Origin: Sphingomonadales bacterium
Lineage (GTDB): Bacteria > Pseudomonadota > Alphaproteobacteria > Sphingomonadales > Sphingomonadaceae
Assembly: GCA_025356275.1 (NCBI GenBank)
Contig: JANXUK010000014.1
Location: 1-38,516, forward strand
Direction: 5' to 3'
Length of the DNA stretch: 38,516 nucleotides
Positions 1-7,465 of this stretch are shown here, piece by piece. The notes beneath the pieces are model-generated. The model did no database searches. It had not been told where the DNA came from and was given only the letters and a program-made list of their open reading frames with translations. A program made the position numbers and the translations under genes. Within the stretch, counting starts at the first letter, position 1. Each line of letters opens with the position of its first letter.

Positions 1-510
1 CGCGGTGACCCGGAGCACTGCGATCGACAGCACCTACATCAAGGCGCGGCGCGCGGCATTCGGCGGAAAAGGGGGCATTCGATCCAGGCGATCGGTCGCT
101 CACGCGGGGGCTGGACGACCAAAATCCACGCCCTCACCGACATCATCGCTCGCCCCTATGCGCTGATGCTGACGCCTGGCAATGTCAGTGACATCAAGGC
201 CGCGCCTGCGCTGCTCGAACGCGCCGGACCGATGCGCTACCTGCTTGGCGACAAAGGCTACGACGCGGACCACCTGCGCCACGCGCTGCGCCAGGCCGGA
301 ACCGTCCCCGTCATTCCCGGCCGCCGCAACCGCAAGCGCCCAATCCGTAACGATCAAGAGCGATACCGGGGCCGCCACCTGATCGAAAACGCCTTCTGCC
401 GTCTCAAGGATTTCCGCCGCGTCGCTACCCGCTACGACAAGCTCGCCGCCAACTTCCTGTCAGCCGTCGCGCTAGCCACCGCCGCCGCCTTCTGGCTTTG
501 AATGAGTCTC
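1..510 (+). mobile_element. IS5-family insertion sequence, right-hand part
   Basis: The left edge of the window lies inside an IS5-like element whose left end is outside. The transposase stops at 501. The element probably ends within a few bases of it, at the GAGTCTC string near 504-510, which resembles the tips of IS5/IS427-group elements. This boundary is a guess because the left inverted repeat cannot be compared. The element sits about 145 bases upstream of the siderophore receptor, so it could influence or have helped move the import cluster. Confidence 0.7.
2..501 (+). CDS. IS5-family DDE transposase, 5'-truncated, with internal -1 frame change
   Basis: C-terminal part of an IS5-group DDE transposase, which would cut and rejoin the element ends. 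All three catalytic positions can be placed: D in AIDSTYIKA (about 26-52, frame 2), D in LGDKGYDAD (about 244-270), and E in HLIENAFCRLKDFRR (about 376-420). The first belongs to frame 2 and the rest to frame 1. The change falls at the A4G5 run at 67-75, between FGGKGG and QAIGRSRGG, which are normally continuous in this family. Many IS5-group elements use programmed -1 slippage to join two ORFs, so this may be normal expression. A disabling indel is also possible. The N-terminal helix-turn-helix part lies outside the window. Confidence 0.8.
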   Translation, partial: GDPEHCDRQHLHQGAARGIRRKRGHSIQAIGRSRGGWTTKIHALTDIIARPYALMLTPGNVSDIKAAPALLERAGPMRYLLGDKGYDADHLRHALRQAGTVPVIPGRRNRKRPIRNDQERYRGRHLIENAFCRLKDFRRVATRYDKLAANFLSAVALATAAAFWL

Positions 511-544
511 AGCCGTAGCTCTTCGTGCAGAGCGGGGTCATTTC

Positions 545-558
545 CCGACTTAAGTCGG
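545..558. promoter_or_regulatory. Perfect 14-base palindrome upstream of the siderophore receptor
   Basis: CCGACTTAAGTCGG is a perfect inverted repeat about 95 bases before the receptor start. It lies in the otherwise non-coding stretch between the IS5 element and the receptor gene. It could be an operator or a chance palindrome. It does not resemble a Fur box, which would have been expected for an iron-siderophore receptor. Confidence 0.3.
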
Positions 559-654
559 ATTGCCTGATTATAGAATAGTAGCAGACTGCAACCGTCAAAC
601 CGCCGTAAAAAGGCAGGGGTCTCAACATAACGTTGCACGAATGGGGAAAATTTC

Positions 655-3036
655 ATGGCAAGCCGATCCGCTCGATTCATTCATCTCGCCACGTCCGCAA
701 TCGCCTTCATTGCGACCGACGCATCTGTCCATGCGCAAGATAGCAAATCCGGTCCGGTTGCCGAAGAGTCAGCAGACGGCCAAATCGGCAAGGTCAAGGT
801 CACGGCTACCGACCAGACCGGAGCACCGGGCGCAGTGCCCCACGGCGCAAACGGTAGCAGCGACCCAACCGCGACGGAAGGTACGCGCAGCTATGCGCCA
901 ACCAAGGTCAATGTTGGCGGCAAGGTTCCGGTGTCGGTCAAAGACGTGCCGCAGACGGTCAGCGTCATCACGCGCCAGCTGATCGAGGATCAGCATCTCA
1001 ACACCTTGACCGACGTCATGGAATTTACGCCCGGCGTTACGGTCTTGGAGCGGTTTGGTGCGGACCAGTTTTTCCCAAGCTTTTTCTCACGCGGCTTCCA
1101 GGTGCAAAACTTCCAGATCGATGGCGGCGCGCCGATCAGTTACGGCGCCGACGCGAATTACACTTCATCGCTGACGCCAGTTTTCGACATGTCAAAATAT
1201 GATCACGTCGAAATCCTGCGTGGCGCGGGGGGAGCGTTTACAGGCACGGGGGACCCCGGCGGCGTGCTGAGTCTAGAGCGCAAACGCCCGACCGGCTCGC
1301 CGCAGATTCTCGGTGAATTGGGGGGAGGATCTTTTAATGCATTTCGCGCGAGCGCCGATTTTTCCGAGCCGGTCGTTAAAGACGGCTCGCTCAAGGTGCG
1401 CGCGATCCTGACTCACGACCAGCGCGACTACTTCTATCGGGTCGCTAACAAGACGCTCGACATGGCCTACGTCAATGCCGAGTTCGCCCCTTCCAGCACG
1501 ACCCGCATCAACTTCGGCGGAAGCTATACCGACCAACGCGGCGTGCCCTTCGGGCAGGGCCTGCCGCGCTACACCGATGGCGGCGACATTGGCCTGCCGC
1601 GAGAGACCTGCCTGTGCCTTGCGTTCGGCAAATATCATACCAAGGAATTAGAGCTTTTTGCGCAGTTCGAGCATCATTTCAGCGACGACTGGGCGCTTAA
1701 CGTCAATCTTACGTCCAACCGCCAACGGTCACTGCTGCTTGCAGGAGCTGTGCAACTGTTCAGCGGGATCAGCCGGGCCACCGGCATGGCACAATATGGC
1801 GCCAGCGTTTATGCCTCACGCCAATCCACCCGCTCGATCCAGGACCTGGCCGACGTATTCGTGACCGGCCGTTTCAGCATGTTCGGACGCGACCAGCACA
1901 TCGTGGTGGGCATGAACTACCAAAAGCAGAACGATAAGCCAGTTCCTGGCTCGGGCGAGGGACAATATGCCTTTCCCGACACCAACGTGAACGTGTTCAC
2001 CTTCGATCCCCGCGCCTACACCCTGCCGGCCGACAGCGCATTCCAGCCGCTGGGTTACACCGTGCGTGCACAGAACCGCTTGCAGCTGGCAGCCTATGGC
2101 TCGCTTCGTCTCGAGCCGCTCGCCCACCTGCACCTGGATATTGCCCTTCGCTACAACAGCTACAAGACCAATCAGCAATCCCATTATGACAATGGCTTTG
2201 GGTTTACGAGCGACACAAACAAGATATTCACGGAAGGCAAGCTTCTGCCTGCGGTTCTCGCCGCGTCCTACGATGTGACAAAAAACATGTCGGTTTATGC
2301 AAGTTACGCCGGCATCTATCAATCGCTGGCGTTGCAGCTGACCGCTAGCGGCCACTCGCTCCCCTCCGTGACGGGAACAAATATCGAGCTCGGCGTCAAG
2401 CGTACTGATTTTCAGGGGAAAATGACATCTACACTGTCAGTTTATCGCATCGTGCAAAATAATCTGCCAATCACTGACCCCAGCGTACCATATTTACCCG
2501 GAAACGACGCTATTGGCAGTACTTGCTGTTATATCTCGACCGATCGTAACCGCTCCGAGGGATTTGACCTAGAAATAACGGGAGCTGTGTTGCCGCGTCT
2601 GCAAGTCACCTTCAGCTACACCCACAACACCAACAAATACGATCCCGGCGCGGCTGCGCTGGCGTTTGGGAACAGCCAGAACCCGCTCGTCAGTGAGGCA
2701 CCCAAGGATCTGGTAAAGCTGTTCACCGCCTACCGGCTCGGTTCATCGGGCGTGGCCGGCCGGATCACCCTGGGCGGCGGCGGTCGCTTGCAAAGCAAGG
2801 TCACAACGAATACTTTTGCCTGCATCACGACCTGCGGCCCGCTTACCCTCGTTCAGCCAGGATACGCGCTGCTGGATCTATTTTCTCGCGTTGTCTTGAC
2901 TCGCAACCTCACGGTCCAGGTCAATGTCAACAATTTGTTCGACAAGCATTATTTTTCAACGATAGGCTCGATTTTCGGAAACAACTATTACGGTGAGCCG
3001 CGCAGCTTCGCAGCTGTATTGAGAAGCAAATTCTGA
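655..3036 (+). CDS. TonB-dependent siderophore-type receptor
   Basis: Outer-membrane, TonB-gated receptor of the siderophore class (FhuA/FpvA/FhuE-like), 793 aa. Residues 1 to about 28 form a signal peptide ending SVHAQ. A TonB-box-like stretch (KVKVTATDQ) follows near residue 46. The plug domain covers about 95-210 (VKDVPQTVSVITRQLIED, LRGAGGAFTGTGDPGG). The rest is a beta-barrel ending in the usual terminal phenylalanine (FAAVLRSKF). There is no N-terminal STN signalling domain, so FecI/FecR-type surface signalling is unlikely. The start is supported by a GGGGA element 8 bases upstream. The gene is closed by a hairpin but lies directly before the import cluster with its own ExbBD-TonB, so it is the obvious client of those proteins. 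The ligand (siderophore, peptide or protein) cannot be read from sequence. Confidence 0.9.
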   Translation: MASRSARFIHLATSAIAFIATDASVHAQDSKSGPVAEESADGQIGKVKVTATDQTGAPGAVPHGANGSSDPTATEGTRSYAPTKVNVGGKVPVSVKDVPQTVSVITRQLIEDQHLNTLTDVMEFTPGVTVLERFGADQFFPSFFSRGFQVQNFQIDGGAPISYGADANYTSSLTPVFDMSKYDHVEILRGAGGAFTGTGDPGGVLSLERKRPTGSPQILGELGGGSFNAFRASADFSEPVVKDGSLKVRAILTHDQRDYFYRVANKTLDMAYVNAEFAPSSTTRINFGGSYTDQRGVPFGQGLPRYTDGGDIGLPRETCLCLAFGKYHTKELELFAQFEHHFSDDWALNVNLTSNRQRSLLLAGAVQLFSGISRATGMAQYGASVYASRQSTRSIQDLADVFVTGRFSMFGRDQHIVVGMNYQKQNDKPVPGSGEGQYAFPDTNVNVFTFDPRAYTLPADSAFQPLGYTVRAQNRLQLAAYGSLRLEPLAHLHLDIALRYNSYKTNQQSHYDNGFGFTSDTNKIFTEGKLLPAVLAASYDVTKNMSVYASYAGIYQSLALQLTASGHSLPSVTGTNIELGVKRTDFQGKMTSTLSVYRIVQNNLPITDPSVPYLPGNDAIGSTCCYISTDRNRSEGFDLEITGAVLPRLQVTFSYTHNTNKYDPGAAALAFGNSQNPLVSEAPKDLVKLFTAYRLGSSGVAGRITLGGGGRLQSKVTTNTFACITTCGPLTLVQPGYALLDLFSRVVLTRNLTVQVNVNNLFDKHYFSTIGSIFGNNYYGEPRSFAAVLRSKF

Positions 3037-3042
3037 GCTAGT

Positions 3043-3069
3043 GCGGAACCGGTCTTTGGTCGGTTCCGC
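3043..3069 (+). terminator. Strong stem-loop after the receptor gene
   Basis: A 9-bp perfect stem (GCGGAACCG / CGGTTCCGC) with a 9-base loop starts 7 bases after the receptor stop codon. No T-run follows, so it may be an imperfect terminator or an mRNA-stabilising hairpin that lets the receptor be expressed more strongly than the downstream operon. Confidence 0.6.
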
Positions 3070-3230
3070 CCTGCCTGAATGCATGTCATCCCAATTGCAC
3101 AACAGTCTGACAAATACGTCTTGGCGTGCATCGCACGGTCCAGGCGTCGTTACCATGGAGTTTGATCGTGAGCGTTACGGAATCGGTCGTCCAACTTGCG
3201 CCTTTGACTAACCGAGCAGAGGTCAAGGGT

Positions 3231-4778
3231 ATGGAATATAAGCTGACCCCGACACAGCAAATCGCCTGCGATCGCCTTGAGCGGGTGATCGTCGCGGCAC
3301 CGGTTGTCGGCCTTACCGGGGCACCCGGTTCGGGCAAGTCGACGATCCTCAGCCGCATCGCCGCCAAGCACGGCGGCACCGTGATCACTGCAGTGGAAAT
3401 GGCGGACATCGCTGCTGGCGTTCCCGCCACTTCGTTCGAAACCGCAATCGGGGAGGCGATCGTCGAAGCGCTACGCACCTATCCGCTGGTCGTGGTGGAC
3501 GATCTTCGCTTCTTCGCCGCACCTGGCTTCAATGCGTCCAGCCGCCCGGGATTTGTCCGCACCGTCCTCCAGCGGCTGCGCGTGCTCGCCACCGCGTCGG
3601 GCCATCGGCTCTTGTTCGCTGGTCATATCCCGGAATCCTGGGAGTCCTCGGGGGACCAGTTCGGGCCGCAGGCTGCGGTTGTCCAGCTCGGCTCGTTTGG
3701 GCCCGAAGATTATACCGCGATCGCCGAAACGCTCGCAGGACAACAGCGCGTTGCGAACGTCGACTTCGCGGCAGTGCATCGCTTTGCCGGCCACCTCAAC
3801 GGCTATCAGCTCACGCTTGCGCTGGCGATGCTCGCCGACCGCGCGACGCTCGACACCGACACCGTCATCGCCTCCCTCAAGGAGAATGTGATGGTCTCGA
3901 ACACCCGCGTCGACGAAGTCGAAGGCGTGACGTTCGACCAGTTGCCGGGCCACGAGGCGATCATCGAAGCCCTGCAGGCCAACATCGTGCTGCCGATGGA
4001 GAATCGCGAACTCGCGCACCGCATGGGATTGAAGCCGAAGCGCGGTGTCCTGCTGTTCGGCCCCCCCGGTACGGGTAAGACCAGCATCGGCCGGGCGCTG
4101 GCGCACCACATGCGCGGCAAATTTTTCATGATCGACGGTTCCTTCGTGAGCGAGCCGCCGGGTGCCTTCTTCGCCAAGGTCGAGCGCGTGGTGCAGGAAG
4201 CCAAGGAAAATGCACCCTCGGTCCTGTTCATCGACGATGCCGACGTGCTGTTCCAGATCAATCATATCGCGGGCCTCTCGCGCTATCTCCTTTCGCTGCT
4301 CGACGGGATCGAGAGCGAGACCGCGAGTGGCGTGTGCGTGATGATGACCGCGATGAACGTCCGCCCGATCCCCGAGGCACTGCTGCGCTCGGGCCGCGTC
4401 GAACTGTGGCTCGAGACGAAGCCGCCAACCGAAACGGTGCGCCAGAGCATCCTCGAACGGTGGACCAAGGACGCTCATGAGGCGTTTGCCGACATCGACC
4501 TCGCTGCGCTCGCCGCCGCAACCGAAGGCTTCACGCCCGCCGATCTCCGGCGCCTGGTCAATGACGGCAAGGCCTTGTTCGCTGCCGACATGGTGCGCGA
4601 CAAGCCGCTGCGCCCGGTAACCGAATATTTCCGCGACGCGGTGGCCGAAATCATCTCCGTGCGCAACCGCATGGCCGACTCGCTCGGTGATCCGCAGTTG
4701 CGCCTGGCGGCGCGCGGGGCGGCGCCCGGGGTGGACCGCTATGGCCAGAACGCCCATGAAGGCGAGCAGGGCTGGTGA
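3231..4778 (+). CDS. Two-module AAA+ ATPase (Cdc48/FtsH-like C-terminal module)
   Basis: Soluble P-loop ATPase of 515 aa from the chosen ATG. The N-terminal module has Walker A GAPGSGKST (residues 30-38) and an acidic Walker B VVVDD (about 87-91). The C-terminal module is a classic AAA+ domain: GPPGTGKT at 277-284, SVLFIDDAD with the acidic pair at 335-336, and an arginine-bearing ALLRSGRVE segment like the second region of homology of Cdc48, FtsH and proteasomal ATPases. I see no membrane segment or fused protease. The start is ambiguous: ATG 3231 has GAGG 8 bases upstream, while in-frame GTG 3168 has GGAG at a similar distance and would add 21 aa. The gene overlaps the M16 peptidase by 4 bases, which suggests an unfoldase feeding that peptidase. 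The first module could be regulatory or degenerate. Confidence 0.82.
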   Translation: MEYKLTPTQQIACDRLERVIVAAPVVGLTGAPGSGKSTILSRIAAKHGGTVITAVEMADIAAGVPATSFETAIGEAIVEALRTYPLVVVDDLRFFAAPGFNASSRPGFVRTVLQRLRVLATASGHRLLFAGHIPESWESSGDQFGPQAAVVQLGSFGPEDYTAIAETLAGQQRVANVDFAAVHRFAGHLNGYQLTLALAMLADRATLDTDTVIASLKENVMVSNTRVDEVEGVTFDQLPGHEAIIEALQANIVLPMENRELAHRMGLKPKRGVLLFGPPGTGKTSIGRALAHHMRGKFFMIDGSFVSEPPGAFFAKVERVVQEAKENAPSVLFIDDADVLFQINHIAGLSRYLLSLLDGIESETASGVCVMMTAMNVRPIPEALLRSGRVELWLETKPPTETVRQSILERWTKDAHEAFADIDLAALAAATEGFTPADLRRLVNDGKALFAADMVRDKPLRPVTEYFRDAVAEIISVRNRMADSLGDPQLRLAARGAAPGVDRYGQNAHEGEQGW

Positions 4779-7465
4779 CGACCGGTACGGGCGCCAGATC
4801 AACGGCTGGCCAACTGGACCTCGACTACACGCGCACGATGCTCGACAATGGCCTGGTCGTGATCGTTCACGAGGACCCCAGTGCCACGGCGGTGTCGCTG
4901 TCGGTCTGCTACCGGGTCGGGTCGAAGGATGAGGGTCCCGGCCAGACAGGAAGCGCACATTTGTTCGAGCATCTGATGTTCACCGGCAGCGCCAATTTGC
5001 CGGGCAATTTCGCGCCGCACCTGACGGCCGCAGGGGCAACCCGGATCAACGCCTATACGACCCCCGATCACACCTGCTTTTTCGCGACGGTGCCCCCCGG
5101 CGCGCTCGAGTTCGCGCTGTACGCCGAGGCGGACCGCATGGGACCATCGTTCCGCGATCATCTCGATCATGCCGGGCTCGCCCAGCAGCAGGCGATCGTG
5201 CTCGAAGAAAAGGCGCAGCGTGAGGGCAGCCCGGCAGGGAGGGTGCCCGAAATCATCACTCGGGGCTTGTTCCCGATCGGCCACCCCTATCGCCACACCG
5301 TCATCGGATCGGTCGAGGACATTGCCGGAATGACGCTCGACGCGGCGCGGGAGTGGCACCGGCGATTCTATGGGCCGGACAATGCCGCGATCATCATCGC
5401 CGGGCCAATCGATCCGGCGGCCGTGGTCGAGACGGTCAGAGCACATTTCAGCTACCTCGAACGCGCCGGAGCACGGCCCGAGGCTGAGGTCTGGATCCCG
5501 GCCTCGTCCCTTCGCCGTCGCGACCGGACCGAGATAGCGGCGGAGCATGGCGGGCTGATCTACCTGGCATGGCCCGTTCCCGAGGCAACCGATTCCGCGC
5601 GTGTAGGGCTTGAACTGGTCGCAGCGCTTCTCGCTGGCAGCGAGATTTCGGAGCTGCAACGAGCCCTCGTCCGCCCTGGGGGAGCGCTTAACGTCTCCGC
5701 AGGGGTGACGCCGGGCGCGCTTTGCAGTCAATTCGTGGTCAGCATCGTGCTCGACACCGGCGCCGATCCACGTATCATTGAGGCGCAGGCGCGCAACACG
5801 ATCGCGACGTTCCTTGCCGGGCCCGCCCCTGCCGAGGCGATTGACCGGCTGCGCGGTGGTCGCCGCGCGGGGATAGCCTTGGCGCTGGGTCAACTCGGAG
5901 CAAAGGTGCGCCTGATGATCGAGGGCGAGATGCTGAGCCGAAACCCTGGCGCATTCCAGCACGTCATGGTTGAGCTGGATAGGGCCGGGGCCGAGGATTT
6001 GCTGAGCGCCGCGCGGCGCTGGCTCGGCAACGAACCCTTCGTACTTGTTGCCCATTCAACGGCGCGCAGCGAAGCCGTCGTTACGCCAAGCCTGCGTCCG
6101 GGACGCCCGGCGATCTCGGCTGAGGGCGCCGAAATCGTCGATCCGCCATTTGACACGAAGGTGCTGCCCTCCGGATTGCGCCTGACAAAGGCGCCGCGCG
6201 CGGGCGCGCGGGACTTTCTCATCACGCTTGAACTGGCGCGCGGCACGGGCAGCGAAGCGCCAGCCGAGCGCGGCCTGACGATGCTCGTCGCGGCAATGCC
6301 ATTCCACGGCATCGGCGCGCGCGATGCCGTTGCGCTGCGGCGGTTTACCGACGAAACGGGCATCCAGCTTGGCATGGGGGCCTCCGCATCGCACTTCTCA
6401 CTCCGCATAGGTGGTCCCGCTTCGGCAGCAACTGCCGCCGCCGCGATGCTCGCCGACCTTGTCCTCCGTCCGCGGTTCGAAGCCGACATCCTGGAGCAGC
6501 ACAAGCACGAGCAAGGGCGTGTGCTTCAAGCGGCCGCCTCCGATCCGATGATGATAATGTCGCGCCTGCCTGCGGCCCTGCTCTACGGTACGGACTCGAC
6601 CGAAACGCGCCTCGCCGAAGGGGTGGCGGAGGTCGTCGGGGGGTCCACGGTCGCACAGCTCGAAGCGTTTCACAGGCGCCTGTTCAACCCGAGCGGTGCG
6701 ACGCTGCTTGCGCTTGCCGATCCGGCGACGCTGGCCGCGCTGGGTGAGGCCTTTGGTGGCTTGCTTGCGGAGTGGACCGCCGGGGCGCCGCTTCTGCCCG
6801 AGCCTGTTCGTCCGGCGCTTCCCGAGCGCAATCAAGAGTGTGTACATCTGATCCCCGGGGGGCCTGCCGATCAAGCCCTCGTGACGCTGGCGACCCTCCT
6901 CCCGGCCCGCGAAGGACTATCGAATGAAGTCGCAACCGCCGCTTTGGCATATGTTGTTCAGCACCGGCTCCATGCCCGGCTGCGGGACGAGCTGGGCTGG
7001 ACCTACGGCGTCGGCGCAAGCGTGATCTCCACCGAGCTCCCCGGCCTGCCGCCCAGGCTACAGGTGCAGGGCGCAATCGCCGCCGAGCATGTCGCCGAGG
7101 CGATCGTGGAAATCAGGGCGGTTCTCGCAGGGCTGGCATCCGGGTCGCCGCCGACCGGTGCGGAACTTGCGGATCATCGGGCACAGACGCGCGCTGGGCT
7201 TTTGGCGTCGCTCGCCCACAGCGACGGCACGGGCGCAGCGGTATCGGGAGCAACCCGCCTCACCAACCCGGTCACCTTAAGCGCGCGAATCGAGGAGCTA
7301 AGTGTCCTTGATCCCTCAGCGGTGCGCGCCGTTGCAGCCGACGTGCTTTCTAACGGCCCAGCCGAATGGGTGATCGCTAGTTCGGCACCCGCATTGGCAG
7401 ACCAACTGGTAGCAGCGGGAATGCCAGTCTTGGGGATGCCCGTCTCGGGAATGCGCAGTCAATGA
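4775..7465 (+). CDS. M16 (pitrilysin-family) zinc metallopeptidase, double-length
   Basis: Zinc endopeptidase of 896 aa with two tandem M16 units. The inverted zinc motif HLFEH is at residues 62-66, with the distal ligand in LEEK (E144 or E145), a normal spacing for the family. The second half (about 460-896) has no HxxEH and is presumably the inactive half of the clam-shell chamber, which in this family admits peptides or unfolded small proteins. There is no signal peptide or membrane segment: the N-terminus is MTTGTGARSTAGQLDLDYTR. The enzyme should therefore be cytoplasmic, unlike the periplasmic family members PqqL and FusC. The GTG start overlaps the ATPase stop (GTGA) and the gene overlaps the ABC transporter by ATGA, so all three are translationally coupled. 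Likely role: degrading what the transporter brings in. Confidence 0.9.
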   Translation: MTTGTGARSTAGQLDLDYTRTMLDNGLVVIVHEDPSATAVSLSVCYRVGSKDEGPGQTGSAHLFEHLMFTGSANLPGNFAPHLTAAGATRINAYTTPDHTCFFATVPPGALEFALYAEADRMGPSFRDHLDHAGLAQQQAIVLEEKAQREGSPAGRVPEIITRGLFPIGHPYRHTVIGSVEDIAGMTLDAAREWHRRFYGPDNAAIIIAGPIDPAAVVETVRAHFSYLERAGARPEAEVWIPASSLRRRDRTEIAAEHGGLIYLAWPVPEATDSARVGLELVAALLAGSEISELQRALVRPGGALNVSAGVTPGALCSQFVVSIVLDTGADPRIIEAQARNTIATFLAGPAPAEAIDRLRGGRRAGIALALGQLGAKVRLMIEGEMLSRNPGAFQHVMVELDRAGAEDLLSAARRWLGNEPFVLVAHSTARSEAVVTPSLRPGRPAISAEGAEIVDPPFDTKVLPSGLRLTKAPRAGARDFLITLELARGTGSEAPAERGLTMLVAAMPFHGIGARDAVALRRFTDETGIQLGMGASASHFSLRIGGPASAATAAAAMLADLVLRPRFEADILEQHKHEQGRVLQAAASDPMMIMSRLPAALLYGTDSTETRLAEGVAEVVGGSTVAQLEAFHRRLFNPSGATLLALADPATLAALGEAFGGLLAEWTAGAPLLPEPVRPALPERNQECVHLIPGGPADQALVTLATLLPAREGLSNEVATAALAYVVQHRLHARLRDELGWTYGVGASVISTELPGLPPRLQVQGAIAAEHVAEAIVEIRAVLAGLASGSPPTGAELADHRAQTRAGLLASLAHSDGTGAAVSGATRLTNPVTLSARIEELSVLDPSAVRAVAADVLSNGPAEWVIASSAPALADQLVAAGMPVLGMPVSGMRSQ

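Noticed and set aside
655..3036. Lasso-peptide uptake cluster (receptor plus isopeptidase)
   Set aside because: No lasso precursor, cyclase or prolyl-oligopeptidase-like isopeptidase is encoded. The peptidase is M16 and the genes are of an uptake and digestion type.
3471..4958. Long 495-aa open frame on the minus strand
   Set aside because: It is antisense to the AAA+ and M16 genes, which have clear family motifs. High-GC DNA often leaves long antisense frames open.
4799..6055. 418-aa minus-strand open frame
   Set aside because: It is antisense to the M16 peptidase, shows no motif, and has Arg/Gly/Pro-rich composition typical of shadow frames.
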